The notes beneath the pieces were generated by a model that saw nothing but the letters and a program-made list of their open reading frames with translations, searched no databases and was not told the origin of the DNA. The translations under genes were made by a program, and so were the position numbers. A stretch of 64,000 nt of DNA from the NCBI GenBank assembly GCA_050847315.1, contig CP193791.1; one strand, 5' to 3'. Source of the stretch: Cedecea sp000277545. GTDB taxonomy: Bacteria > Pseudomonadota > Gammaproteobacteria > Enterobacterales > Enterobacteriaceae. Shown in pieces: positions 42,706 to 51,145 of this stretch (positions are counted from its first letter, which is position 1; the number at the start of each line of letters is the position of its first letter).

Positions 42706-42741
42706 AAAACTTGGACAAATATAAGTATTTGTGCAAGTTTT
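42706..42741. promoter_or_regulatory. 36-nt near-perfect palindrome, MlrA-type operator
   Basis: Arms AAAACTTGGACAAATA (42706-42721) and TATTTGTGCAAGTTTT (42726-42741) are complementary at 15 of 16 positions around a 4-nt centre. Read as half-sites with 12-nt spacing it is AAACTTGGACA-N12-TGTGCAAGTTT. The recalled MlrA consensus is AAAATTGTACA-N12-TGTACAATTTT: 9 of 11 matches in each arm and identical spacing. The right arm overlaps a possible -35 (TTGTGC, 17 nt, TAACGT). It lies 44 nt before the operon's first ATG. Confidence 0.8.
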
Positions 42742-42785
42742 AATTATACGATAACGTTAGGTGCTTCACCGCGAGGGTGAAACTC

Positions 42786-43220
42786 ATGGGCACAACGCCA
42801 ACCGCCATTCATCGCTTTGTTGATTATTACGCCGGGCTGGACAAGCAGTCGCCCTCGGCGCTGGCCGGGCTTTACGCCTCCGATGCCATACTCATCGATC
42901 CGTTTGGCGAGCATCGCGGGTTGCCTGAGATCCAGCGCTACTTCGCCCACCTGCTGGCCAGCGTGGTGAACTGCCGTTTTGCTATCGATCCCCCGCTATG
43001 TGATGAGGCGCGTTTTGCCGTCGGTTGGACAATGCACTGGTCTCACCCGAAGGTCTCCGGTGGAAAAGGGCTGTCCTTGCCTGGCTGTTCGGTGGTTGAT
43101 CTCAAGAACGACCTGATTATTCGCCAGCGCGACTACTACGATGCCGGAGAAATGCTGTACGAACATCTGCCCCTGCTGGGTTGGGCGGTTCGCAGCGTGA
43201 AAAGAAGGGTGCGCCCATGA
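42786..43220 (+). CDS. NTF2/SnoaL-like protein, first gene of lipid operon
   Basis: 144 residues from the ATG at 42786, behind GAGGGTGAAACTC. A single nuclear-transport-factor-2-like cone fold (AIHRFVDYYAGLDKQSPSAL, LYASDAILIDPFGEHRGLPEI, GCSVVDLKNDLIIRQRDYYD). Such proteins bind hydrophobic ligands or act as isomerases/hydratases. Homologues precede the SDR gene in CFA/DUF1365 clusters of other proteobacteria. Stop overlaps the SDR start (ATGA). Role in the pathway unknown. Confidence 0.8.
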   Translation: MGTTPTAIHRFVDYYAGLDKQSPSALAGLYASDAILIDPFGEHRGLPEIQRYFAHLLASVVNCRFAIDPPLCDEARFAVGWTMHWSHPKVSGGKGLSLPGCSVVDLKNDLIIRQRDYYDAGEMLYEHLPLLGWAVRSVKRRVRP

Positions 43221-43936
43221 TGACTGTCCTTATTACGGGCGCAAGCTCCGGCATCGGCGCCGGGCTGGCAAAATCCTGGGCCGATGAGGGCCATCGCGTC
43301 ATTGCCTGCGGCAGAGATGCGGCGCGGCTGGCAACCTTGCAGCAGCACAGTTCAAACATCGCGGTACGCCAGTTCGATATGACCGACCGGGATGCCAGCC
43401 GCGAAGCGCTGGCCAACTGCCGGGCGGATCTGGTTATCCTTTGCGCGGGAACCTGTGAGTATCTGGATCACGGCCAGGTGGATGCCGCGCTGGTTGAGCG
43501 GGTGATGGCGACCAATTTTCTTGGGCCGGTCAACTGCCTGGCCGCGCTTCAACCTCGGCTTGTTGCCGGCAACCGCGTCGTGCTGGTCAGCTCGATGGCC
43601 CACTGGTTGCCATTTCCACGGGCAGAAGCCTATGGCGCTTCGAAAGCCGCGCTGACCTGGTTTGCCAATAGCCTGCGCCTGGACTGGGAGCCGAAAGGGA
43701 TTGCCGTCACGGTGGTTTCACCGGGCTTTGTGGACACACCGTTAACTCAAAAAAACGATTTTTCCATGCCTGGCCGGGTAAGCGTTGATGCTGCGGTGAG
43801 GGCGATTCGCCGTGGCCTGGCTAAAGGCCGCGATGACATTGCTTTCCCGACGGGATTCGGCCTGGTGATGCGCCTGCTGGCGGGGTTACCCGTAGGTCTA
43901 CAGCGCCTCTTTTTGCGCAGGATGGTTCGCGCATGA
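43217..43936 (+). CDS. Short-chain dehydrogenase/reductase in lipid operon
   Basis: 239 residues from the overlapping ATG at 43217. Classical SDR: cofactor motif TGASSGIGAGLA (about 7-18), LCAGTCEY, VLVSSMAHWLPFPRAEAYGASKAAL with the catalytic Ser, Tyr and Lys. The C-terminus (GLVMRLLAGLPVGLQRLFLR) looks amphipathic and could sit on the membrane. The homologous Rhodobacter cluster (RSP1087-1091) also begins with an SDR. Likely acts on a lipid-derived carbonyl or alcohol. Confidence 0.87.
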   Translation: MMTVLITGASSGIGAGLAKSWADEGHRVIACGRDAARLATLQQHSSNIAVRQFDMTDRDASREALANCRADLVILCAGTCEYLDHGQVDAALVERVMATNFLGPVNCLAALQPRLVAGNRVVLVSSMAHWLPFPRAEAYGASKAALTWFANSLRLDWEPKGIAVTVVSPGFVDTPLTQKNDFSMPGRVSVDAAVRAIRRGLAKGRDDIAFPTGFGLVMRLLAGLPVGLQRLFLRRMVRA

Positions 43937-45192
43937 ACATCGCTATTATCGGCGGCGGTATCGCCGGGCTGACCTGCGCCTGGCGGCTCGCCGGACATCA
44001 TCAGGTCACCCTCTTTGAGGCGGGTTCCAGCGTGGGAGGCCACACTGCCACCGTGGATGTTGCTACGCCGCAGGGAACCTATGCCATAGACACCGGGTTT
44101 ATTGTCTATAACGACAGGACTTATCCGCGGTTTATGGGCCTGCTGAGCGAGCTTGGCATCCGTGGGCAAAAAACGCAGATGAGTTTTTCGGTGCATAACC
44201 CGCAAAACGGGCTGGAATATAACGGCCACACATTTAGCTCGCTGTTCGCCCAGCGTCGCAACCTTTTTAACCCGTCATTTTGGGGACTGTTAAAAGAGAT
44301 TGTCCGTTTTAACCGGCAGGCAAAAGCCGCGCTGGCGGGAGAGATTGATGCCCTGGCGACGTTGCAGGATTTCCTTGCTCAGCAGCAGTTCAGCGCCTTT
44401 TTTGCACGTCACTACATTTTGCCCATGGGGGCTGCTATCTGGTCCTCGTCGCTGGAAGAGATGCGCCGTTTTCCTCTGGCGCTGTTTCTGCGCTTCTTTG
44501 AGCACCATGGCCTGCTGGATATTACTCAGCGTCCCCAGTGGTACGTGGTACCCGGTGGTTCTCGGGAATACATCCGGGCGATGCTGGCACAGCTGGGTGA
44601 AAGGCTGACCGTGCATCTCAACTCGCCGGTGCAGTGCGTTGTCCGTCATCATGACGGCGTTAACATCCAACTGGAACACGCAAGCCAGGCGTTCGATCAG
44701 GTGATTTTTGCCTGCCACTCGGCTCAGGCGCTGGCGATGATTGAGCACCCCACTCAGGCCGAGCACGAAGTGTTGGGCGATATTGGCTGGCAGCGTAACG
44801 AGGTGGTGTTACACAGCGATCGCCGCTGGCTGCCGGTGCGCGAACGCGCCTGGGCAAGCTGGAACTATCGCTTGAGTTCGCAGGAGCGGGCCAGCGCCTG
44901 CGTCACTTACAACATGAACATTCTGCAAGGGTTGCCGAAAGAAGCGCCGCTGTTTTGCGTGACGCTTAACCCGGAAACGCCCATCGATTCCCGCTTCGTC
45001 TGGCAGCGGTTTGTTTATGAGCACCCGCTCTTTAACCCTCAAAGCTGGCGTGCGCAGGCGCGTCGCGGCGAGATTAACGGCCACCAGCGAAGCTGGTTCT
45101 GTGGTGCCTACTGGTACAACGGTTTTCATGAAGATGGCGTGCACAGTGCGCTGGATGTGGTGCAAGGCATTGCGGCCGGAGGAGGGCAATAA
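43933..45192 (+). CDS. FAD-dependent amine-oxidase-fold protein of the CFA cluster
   Basis: 419 residues with an N-terminal FAD Rossmann motif (MNIAIIGGGIAGLTCAWRLA) and family landmarks VGGHTATVDV, IDTGFIVYNDRTYP, YVVPGGSREYIRAML and GAYWYNGFHEDGV. It belongs to the NAD(P)-binding/flavin amine-oxidase group always found beside DUF1365 and CFA synthase. In Rhodobacter the corresponding cluster takes part in furan fatty-acid formation and singlet-oxygen defence; a desaturase-like role on an acyl chain is plausible but not shown. Overlaps the SDR by 4 nt. Confidence 0.87.
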   Translation: MNIAIIGGGIAGLTCAWRLAGHHQVTLFEAGSSVGGHTATVDVATPQGTYAIDTGFIVYNDRTYPRFMGLLSELGIRGQKTQMSFSVHNPQNGLEYNGHTFSSLFAQRRNLFNPSFWGLLKEIVRFNRQAKAALAGEIDALATLQDFLAQQQFSAFFARHYILPMGAAIWSSSLEEMRRFPLALFLRFFEHHGLLDITQRPQWYVVPGGSREYIRAMLAQLGERLTVHLNSPVQCVVRHHDGVNIQLEHASQAFDQVIFACHSAQALAMIEHPTQAEHEVLGDIGWQRNEVVLHSDRRWLPVRERAWASWNYRLSSQERASACVTYNMNILQGLPKEAPLFCVTLNPETPIDSRFVWQRFVYEHPLFNPQSWRAQARRGEINGHQRSWFCGAYWYNGFHEDGVHSALDVVQGIAAGGGQ

Positions 45193-45193
45193 G

Positions 45194-45916
45194 ATGAACA
45201 GTTGCCTTTATGAGGGGATCTTGCGCCACCGCCGCCTTCAGCCTAAAACGCACCACTTTACCTATCGTGTGTTCATGGCCTGGCTTGATTTAGACGAGCT
45301 TGATGCGCTGCCGGGGATTGGCATTCGCCGTAACCGCTTCGCCGCTGCCGCTTTCCACGATGCGGATTACCCGCTGGGTACGCCGCTCAAAGAGAAAGTC
45401 CTTGCGCGGGTGAAAGACCTGACAGGGGAGCAGCCTGCAGGGCGAGTTATACTTCTGACCCAGCTGCGCTACTACGGCTTCCACTTTAACCCGGTCAACT
45501 TTTACTACTGTTATGCCGGCGACAACAGCCTGCGCTGGGTGCTTGCCGAGGTGCGTAATACTCCCTGGAACGAGCGCCATTACTATGCCGTGGATGGACA
45601 GACGTCACGTCCGATTGAAAAAGCCTTCCACGTTTCGCCGTTTAACCCGATGGACATGGTGTACCACTGGCGTTTTAACCCCCCCGGCAAAACGCTGCAC
45701 ATGCATATTGAAAATCATCAGGCCTCGAAAGTGTTTGATGCCACGCTGTTGCTGCGCCGTCAGGCCCTGACGCGCAAAAATCTGACGTCCATGCTGCTGC
45801 GTTTCCCGGCGATGACGTTAAAAACTGCGGTCGCCATTTACTGGCAGGCGCTGCGGCTGTGGCTCAAACGTGTGCCTGTTTACAATCATCCGGCCAGCAG
45901 GAGTGAACGTTCATGA
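45194..45916 (+). CDS. DUF1365 protein of the CFA cluster
   Basis: 240 residues from the ATG at 45194, one nt after the preceding stop, behind GGAGGAGGGC. DUF1365 hallmarks: RHRRLQPKTHHFTYRVFMAWLDLDEL, the LTQLRYYGFHFNPVNFYYCY segment, VRNTPWNERHYY, KAFHVSPFNPMDMVYHW. Many conserved His, Asn and Tyr residues suggest an enzyme or metal-binding role in fatty-acid modification. Overlaps the CFA gene by 4 nt. No tested activity known to me. Confidence 0.85.
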   Translation: MNSCLYEGILRHRRLQPKTHHFTYRVFMAWLDLDELDALPGIGIRRNRFAAAAFHDADYPLGTPLKEKVLARVKDLTGEQPAGRVILLTQLRYYGFHFNPVNFYYCYAGDNSLRWVLAEVRNTPWNERHYYAVDGQTSRPIEKAFHVSPFNPMDMVYHWRFNPPGKTLHMHIENHQASKVFDATLLLRRQALTRKNLTSMLLRFPAMTLKTAVAIYWQALRLWLKRVPVYNHPASRSERS

Positions 45917-47133
45917 CCAGTCCCGCCTTTGCGCTTGAACCTGATGTGCCGCGCAGCGTCCGCATCGCACGCTGGCTGTTGTTTCGCTTGTTGAGCGGTA
46001 TAGAGCAAGGGTCTGTCACCGTGCGTGAAGGATCGCAGATCTTCCATTTTGGTGATGCAGCCGCCTCACTTAGCGCCGGGGTGCAGGTTATCTCCCCGAG
46101 AGTTTACTGGCGAGTGCTCACCGGCGGGAGCCTGGCGGCCGCCGAAGCCTGGATGGATGGTGACTGGGAGAGCGAAGAGTTAACCCCGTTACTGCAAATT
46201 CTGGCGCTAAACGGGCGTGTTTTAGGGCGGCTGGAAAACGGTTTCCGCCTGCTGGGTAAACCCGTGGAGCGTTTTCACCACTGGACGCGGCGTAATCACC
46301 GGGAGCAGGCGCGGGAAAACATCGCCGCACATTATGATTTGGGCAATACCTTTTATTCGCTATTTCTCGATCAAGAACTGCTCTACTCCAGCGCGCTGTT
46401 TGCCTCTGAGGAGCAGGATCTTGTTCAAGCCCAGCGTGCAAAAATGGCGCGCCTGTGTGAACAGCTGACGTTAAAGGCAAGCGATCATCTGCTGGAGATT
46501 GGCACCGGCTGGGGGGCGATGGCGGAGTACGCCGCGTCTCACTATGGCTGCCGGGTTACCACCACCACGCTGTCCCAGGAGCAATACGACTGGGCGAAGG
46601 CACGCATCGCTCGTGCGGGACTGCAGGACAGAGTCGAAGTGCTGCTTTGCGATTATCGGGATTTGACCGGGCAATATGACAAGCTGGTTTCGATAGAGAT
46701 GATCGAGGCAGTAGGGCAGCGCTATCTGCCCGCGTTCTTTCGCACCTGCCAGGCACGCCTGCGCCCGGGAGGAAAAATGGCGATTCAGGCCATCACCATT
46801 CAGGACCAGCGCTACCGGGACTACAGCAAAAGCGTCGACTTTATCCAGCGCTACATATTTCCCGGCGGTTTCTTACCCAGCGTGACGGTGATGAGCGACC
46901 TGATGACCCGCCACACCGACTTTGTGGTGCGTAACTTGTTAGATATGGGGCCCGATTATGCCCGCACGCTGGCGCACTGGCGGCAGCGTTTTATTCATGC
47001 CTGGCAGGAGATTGAGGCGCTGGGGTTTGACGCCCGCTTCCGCCGGATGTGGCTTTATTACTTCGGCTACTGTGAGGCCGGATTCAACGCCCGCACCATC
47101 AGCGTGGTGCAGCTGACCGCAGAGCGGGTATGA
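45913..47133 (+). CDS. Cyclopropane-fatty-acyl-phospholipid synthase family (UfaM-like) methyltransferase
   Basis: 406 residues: an N-terminal lipid-binding region, ENIAAHYDLGNTFYSLFLD, the SAM motif LLEIGTGWGAMAEYAASHYG (about 195-214), EMIEAVGQRYLPAFF and PGGFLPSV. It transfers a methyl group from SAM to acyl-chain double bonds in membrane phospholipids. In this operon the product could be a cyclopropane, a branched or a methylated furan chain. It is not expected to replace the housekeeping cfa, which lies elsewhere. Coupled by 4-nt overlaps on both sides. Confidence 0.9.
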   Translation: MTSPAFALEPDVPRSVRIARWLLFRLLSGIEQGSVTVREGSQIFHFGDAAASLSAGVQVISPRVYWRVLTGGSLAAAEAWMDGDWESEELTPLLQILALNGRVLGRLENGFRLLGKPVERFHHWTRRNHREQARENIAAHYDLGNTFYSLFLDQELLYSSALFASEEQDLVQAQRAKMARLCEQLTLKASDHLLEIGTGWGAMAEYAASHYGCRVTTTTLSQEQYDWAKARIARAGLQDRVEVLLCDYRDLTGQYDKLVSIEMIEAVGQRYLPAFFRTCQARLRPGGKMAIQAITIQDQRYRDYSKSVDFIQRYIFPGGFLPSVTVMSDLMTRHTDFVVRNLLDMGPDYARTLAHWRQRFIHAWQEIEALGFDARFRRMWLYYFGYCEAGFNARTISVVQLTAERV

Positions 47134-47663
47134 AACGCTATCTGCAAGTTTGTCTGCTGCTGTGTCTGAGCGCGCTTTCGTCAGCGGCCCACGCTGCCGA
47201 CTGGCTTAGCTGGCGTAAAGTGGGAGACGCGACCCTGACCTGGGGGCCGTTTACCGTCTATACCTCTCAGCTGCGCACGCCGGATGGGCGCTATCAGGGG
47301 CTGAAGCAAGATCAGGCGTTGATCATTACCTATAAGCGCGATATCGACCGCCAGGCGCTGGTGGATGCCACCCGCGAGCAGTGGCAGGCGCAGGGTATCC
47401 TGGCGAGCGAACCGCGAAGTGAGGCCTGGCTGCGGATGCTGCAAACGCTTTGGCCGGATGTCACCACAGATGCGCAGCTGGCTTTTGTCCTGACTGACGG
47501 GCAGGGCCAGTTCTGGTATCGCGCCTCTGCGGCGCAAAAAAGCTTTACGCCACTAGGGCCGCGCCAGACTGCTGATTTCAGTACGCGCTTTCTGGCCATC
47601 TGGCTGGGACCCCGAACGCAATACCCTGAGCTGCGCCAGCAGCTGACCGGAGGTGAAAAATGA
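47130..47663 (+). CDS. Chalcone-isomerase-like periplasmic protein
   Basis: 177 residues with a signal peptide (cleaved after about AHAA) and the chalcone-isomerase-like fold (VGDATLTWGPFTVYTSQLRT, QALIITYKRDIDRQALVDAT). The plant enzyme's fold relatives bind fatty acids. These bacterial proteins occur next to CFA/DUF3833 genes and presumably handle lipids in the periplasm. Function unproven. Overlaps CFA and DUF3833 genes by 4 nt each. Confidence 0.82.
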   Translation: MKRYLQVCLLLCLSALSSAAHAADWLSWRKVGDATLTWGPFTVYTSQLRTPDGRYQGLKQDQALIITYKRDIDRQALVDATREQWQAQGILASEPRSEAWLRMLQTLWPDVTTDAQLAFVLTDGQGQFWYRASAAQKSFTPLGPRQTADFSTRFLAIWLGPRTQYPELRQQLTGGEK

Positions 47664-48187
47664 AACGCATACTGTTACTCACTCTGGGGATGCTGATGCT
47701 GTTGGCTGGCTGTAGCACCGAGATTACTGATTATCGTCACCAGCAGCCTACGCTAGACATCTTCCATTATTTCCAGGGCAAAACTGAGGCGTGGGGCATG
47801 GTGCAGGATCGCAGCGGGAAACAGCTGCGCCGCTTTCACGTTGAGGTCGACGGCAATGTGGTGGGGGACACCCTGACGCTGAATGAACATTTCCTCTATG
47901 ACGATGGGGAACAGCAGCAGCGGGTGTGGCGCATCCGCCGCGTCAGCGCGGAACGCTTCGAGGGTACGGCCGGGGATATCGACGGCGTGGCGACGGGCCA
48001 GGCCGCAGGCAACGCTTTTAACTGGCGCTACAGCATGAATGTTAAAGCCAACGGCAGCACCTGGCTGCTGCACTTTGACGACTGGATGTACCTCCAGGAC
48101 GACAAACATATCTTCAATAAAACCGAGATGAAAAAATTCGGGGTTACCGTAGGCACAGTCACGCTGTTCTTCACCCGAAAAATTTAG
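47660..48187 (+). CDS. DUF3833 outer-membrane-type lipoprotein
   Basis: 175 residues with a lipoprotein signal (MKRILLLTLGMLMLLAGC, lipobox LAGC). Mature part is lipocalin-like: LDIFHYFQGKTEAWGMVQDR, LNEHFLYDDGEQQQRVWRIR, NWRYSMNVKANGSTWLLHFD, with many beta strands. A lipid carrier or scaffold role is likely but unproven. Its homologues travel with the same operon in Vibrio and Shewanella. Overlaps the previous gene by 4 nt. Confidence 0.83.
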   Translation: MKRILLLTLGMLMLLAGCSTEITDYRHQQPTLDIFHYFQGKTEAWGMVQDRSGKQLRRFHVEVDGNVVGDTLTLNEHFLYDDGEQQQRVWRIRRVSAERFEGTAGDIDGVATGQAAGNAFNWRYSMNVKANGSTWLLHFDDWMYLQDDKHIFNKTEMKKFGVTVGTVTLFFTRKI

Positions 48188-48204
48188 TCAGAGAGGATAA
48201 AGCG

Positions 48205-49164
48205 ATGAGCACCAAACCTGTGATTGGGATCAGCGGCTGTTTAACCGGTTCTGCCGTGCGATTTGATGGCGGGCACAAGCGAATGGCCTTTGTCATGGAG
48301 GAACTGGCGCAGAGCGTGACCTTCAAACCGGTCTGCCCGGAAATGGCTATTGGTCTGCCTGTTCCCCGGCCCGCTCTTCGCCTGGTGAAACTGGGCGAAG
48401 GGGAGATCAGAATGCGTTTTAGCCAGGCGCCGCATGACGACGTCACGGAGAAAATGGCTGATTTCGCCACAAACTACGTCTCGGGTCTGGATGGGCTGGC
48501 TGGATTTATCGTTTGTGCTAAATCGCCGAGCTGCGGGATGGAACGTGTCAGGCTGTACGACGTGAAGGGCAACCCTGGCCGCAAGGAGGGCGTGGGGACG
48601 TTCACCCAGGCGTTGCTGAAGACATTCCCCTGGCTGCCGGTGGAAGAAGATGGTCGCCTGCACGATCCGATGCTGAGGGAAAACTTTGTGGAGCGCGTTT
48701 TCGCGCTGCATGAACTGAACACGCTGCGGGCTAACGGCCTGAGCCGCCGCGCGTTACTCGATTTCCATAGTCGGTACAAACTTCAACTGCTGGCGCACCA
48801 TCAGGCGGGCTACCGCGAGATTGGCCCTTTCGTCGCCTCGCTGCATGAGTGGGACGAGCTCGACAGCTTCTTTGTGGCCTACCGTGAGAAGCTGATGGCA
48901 ATCCTTAAAACGCCCGCCTCGCGGAAGAATCACACCAATGTGTTGATGCATATTCAGGGGTATTTTCGTCCCAGGCTGAATACTCGCCAGCGCGGTGAGC
49001 TGCGGGATGTGATCCTGCATTATCGCGACGGGTTGTTGCCGATCCTGGCGCCTCTGACGTTGCTGAAACATTATCTGGCGGAGTACCCGGATCGCTATCT
49101 GCTGACGCAGAATTACTTTAATCCTTATCCGGATTATTTAGCGCTGCGGCTCGGCGTAAATTAA
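48205..49164 (+). CDS. TudS (DUF523)-DUF1722 fusion, RudS-like tRNA thiouridine desulfidase
   Basis: 319 residues in two domains. The N-terminal DUF523/TudS domain (1-150) keeps the cysteine set for a [4Fe-4S] cluster (SGCLTG, VCPEM, CAKSPSCGM). The C-terminal DUF1722 domain (about 170-310, YKLQLLAHHQAGYREIG) is the same as E. coli YbgA. Fusions of this type (RudS) have been reported to remove sulfur from 4-thiouridine in tRNA and so affect near-UV sensitivity; this is from memory. In E. coli ybgA neighbours the photolyase gene. Here it ends the lipid operon, 17 nt after DUF3833. Confidence 0.83.
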   Translation: MSTKPVIGISGCLTGSAVRFDGGHKRMAFVMEELAQSVTFKPVCPEMAIGLPVPRPALRLVKLGEGEIRMRFSQAPHDDVTEKMADFATNYVSGLDGLAGFIVCAKSPSCGMERVRLYDVKGNPGRKEGVGTFTQALLKTFPWLPVEEDGRLHDPMLRENFVERVFALHELNTLRANGLSRRALLDFHSRYKLQLLAHHQAGYREIGPFVASLHEWDELDSFFVAYREKLMAILKTPASRKNHTNVLMHIQGYFRPRLNTRQRGELRDVILHYRDGLLPILAPLTLLKHYLAEYPDRYLLTQNYFNPYPDYLALRLGVN

Positions 49165-49206
49165 CCGACCAAATGAAGGAGGCCGAACCTGCATTCGATC
49201 TCCGGT

Positions 49207-49536
49207 CTAACGCTTCGGCTGCAACTCATAAATCCACGCGGTGACGGTGCGGCCATCAGGCGTGGTGACCTCGACTTCTACCCGGTCGTATCCGTCTTCA
49301 AATTCATCCAGCATCGGCCAGTGCTCGCTCAGGTTTTGGGATAAAAACAGATAGCCGTGAACCTCCGGGCCATTTTTATCCAGCACGATGCCGGGGAAGT
49401 CGGCGGCAGCGCCCCAGCCGCGTTGGTAGAAAGTGCCGCGCACATAGCCCGGCAGCCACTCGCCGCCGATGTTTTCCATAATGTGGACGTTAACGTGCCC
49501 GGGACGAAGCGTGCCGTAAACAAACAGTGATTCCAT
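49207..49536 (-). CDS. Gamma-glutamylcyclotransferase-like (GGCT/YtfP) protein
   Basis: 109 residues of the AIG2-like/GGCT fold with the start motif FVYGTLRPGHVN and the catalytic-type Glu in LDEFEDGYDRVEVEV. Family members release 5-oxoproline from gamma-glutamyl compounds, though bacterial YtfP-like members are poorly defined. Convergent with the upstream RudS-like gene. GAGGGAAA precedes the ATG. Confidence 0.83.
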   Translation of the reverse strand: MESLFVYGTLRPGHVNVHIMENIGGEWLPGYVRGTFYQRGWGAAADFPGIVLDKNGPEVHGYLFLSQNLSEHWPMLDEFEDGYDRVEVEVTTPDGRTVTAWIYELQPKR

Positions 49537-50224
49537 TTTCCCTCAACGCGTAACGCAGCTAAATCAGGACCAGAGCAGGGGATTCAACATACGGCGTATT
49601 GCGGCGGCTGGCAACGGGAAAGCAGGGGGATTAATTCAAGGGATGCATGCTGATGAAAATCGTCGGCATCCTGGTACTGTTCAGAGGCTGTGTCGTGATA
49701 GTTACTCCGTTTATTTAAACCCTGGCCAAGAACATAAACATCACCCGTTGCTGGAGATACAGCTTCCGGTAACATGAACTGACCCCGGAACTGCTGGCAA
49801 CAATGGATCAATCCTCGTTTACGGCGGAACTGCTGGCCGGAATGAATGATGAAACGCGAATGCTCATCTCTGACCAGCAGGAATATTGTCGCCAGTATCC
49901 TGTTAATACCATATATCGTAGCAACCTTATCAGAGAGTGCGGAACAGTTCGGGCTGCCTACAACGGAAAACAGATCAAAATTTCAGGCGGCAGAAAGGTT
50001 AAGGTTAGAAGGTGATGAAATTGAAAAAAATTGAATTAACGGGAGTTGCTGATGTGGATCATAAATCGTATATAGCGATTGCTTAGGCTTAATCCTTATA
50101 TGATTATTTCTCACCCCCAAGAATTTAGCCTGGGCAATATTCTAATTCGATGTATCTTTTGGGACTTGTAAAGGGATAGTAATTACAATTAGTTGTTAGA
50201 TTTATGATGATTAGGGAGATTGTC
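49537..50224. other. Gene-poor stretch with degraded coding DNA
   Basis: Base composition changes here and the right half is AT-rich. Overlapping plus-strand frames at 49803-50015 (70 codons) and 49846-50034 (62 codons) have no recognisable family; the second shows a hydrophobic stretch (IVASILLIPYIVATL) then a charged tail (LRLEGDEIEKN). They may be remnants of a decayed gene. No RNA gene was found. This is the left edge of the foreign block that ends at tRNA-Asn 4. Confidence 0.4.
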
Positions 50225-51145
50225 ATGTCAAAATATCACGAGCCTATGTTGCTACACCCCTCTCGATTATTTTCATCTGTCGGGACCTGCGGTACCAATG
50301 CTTCTGAAGATGTAAAAAATATCCAGAAAATGATGCTGGATGCTGGTTATCAGCAAGCTACAGGGAGACATCTACGTATAAATGGGCAGTGTGGTCAGCA
50401 AACCATAGAGGCTATTCGTTGGTATCAGCGTTTGCTGAACATGCATCCGTCTGGATTAGTTCATCCAGTGGACAGTGCATTTATGGTGGCGCTTGAGAAT
50501 GCTGCTCCGGGCTGGCGACCAAGACACCAGCATGGACCATTAAGGGTAATGGAAGGGCAGATCACTTTTGATGCGGAGGGCGCTGATTATGTTACCGCTG
50601 TGGCACCGTTCAGACAGCACCGAACGCCTTACTTTTCGAGGATACTTCACTGGCCGACTGATGTTTCGTCCGGTGTTACTCTGGGGCGCGGCTATGATAT
50701 GGGAAATCGTTCCACTGGCGAAGTCTTTGCAACATTGCGTGGAGCAGGATTGGAAGAGTATAAGGCAAGGCTTTGTTCCAGAGCTGCCGGGCTTAAGGGG
50801 AGGCTAGCAGGTGAGTTTGTGAAGGTGTACGGGCCATTAGTGGGAGAAATCACCCATCAGCAGCAAATCAGGCTCTTTGAAATTGCGTACAGAGAAAAGC
50901 TCGAATATACAAGGGGCGTCTATAGCCGGGTATCAAGGCGAATACCTGATGCTCCAGCATGGCAAAGTTTTGAACAACGGATAAGAGATGTTTTGGTTGA
51001 TATATTTTTCCAAGGGGTGGAGAATGCTGAAGCATTATTCAGAGCGGCAATAAAAGGAAAGTCCGCCCTAATTGAACTTATCCGAGCATCATCTATTTAT
51101 ATGTCATATGAAAGCAACAGGAAAAGGTTAAGGTATTTGAAATGA
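50225..51145 (+). CDS. Peptidoglycan-binding muramidase-like protein, putative bacteriolytic effector
   Basis: 306 residues from the ATG at 50225 (AGGGAGATTGTC upstream). The N-terminal region (about 20-85) resembles a peptidoglycan-binding helical domain (EDVKNIQKMMLDAGYQ, LRINGQCGQQTIEAIRWYQ). The rest carries a lysozyme/pesticin-like catalytic domain with DVSSGVTLGRGYDMGNRS. No signal peptide is present, so export would need a dedicated system such as T6SS. The following gene overlaps by 4 nt and encodes a periplasmic LprI-like inhibitor, making an effector-immunity pair. Codon use and composition are more AT-rich than in neighbours. Confidence 0.72.
   Translation: MSKYHEPMLLHPSRLFSSVGTCGTNASEDVKNIQKMMLDAGYQQATGRHLRINGQCGQQTIEAIRWYQRLLNMHPSGLVHPVDSAFMVALENAAPGWRPRHQHGPLRVMEGQITFDAEGADYVTAVAPFRQHRTPYFSRILHWPTDVSSGVTLGRGYDMGNRSTGEVFATLRGAGLEEYKARLCSRAAGLKGRLAGEFVKVYGPLVGEITHQQQIRLFEIAYREKLEYTRGVYSRVSRRIPDAPAWQSFEQRIRDVLVDIFFQGVENAEALFRAAIKGKSALIELIRASSIYMSYESNRKRLRYLK

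Noticed and set aside
49584..49811. 75-codon minus-strand frame in the gene-poor stretch
   Set aside because: Composition and lack of ribosome site suggest chance; no recognisable family.
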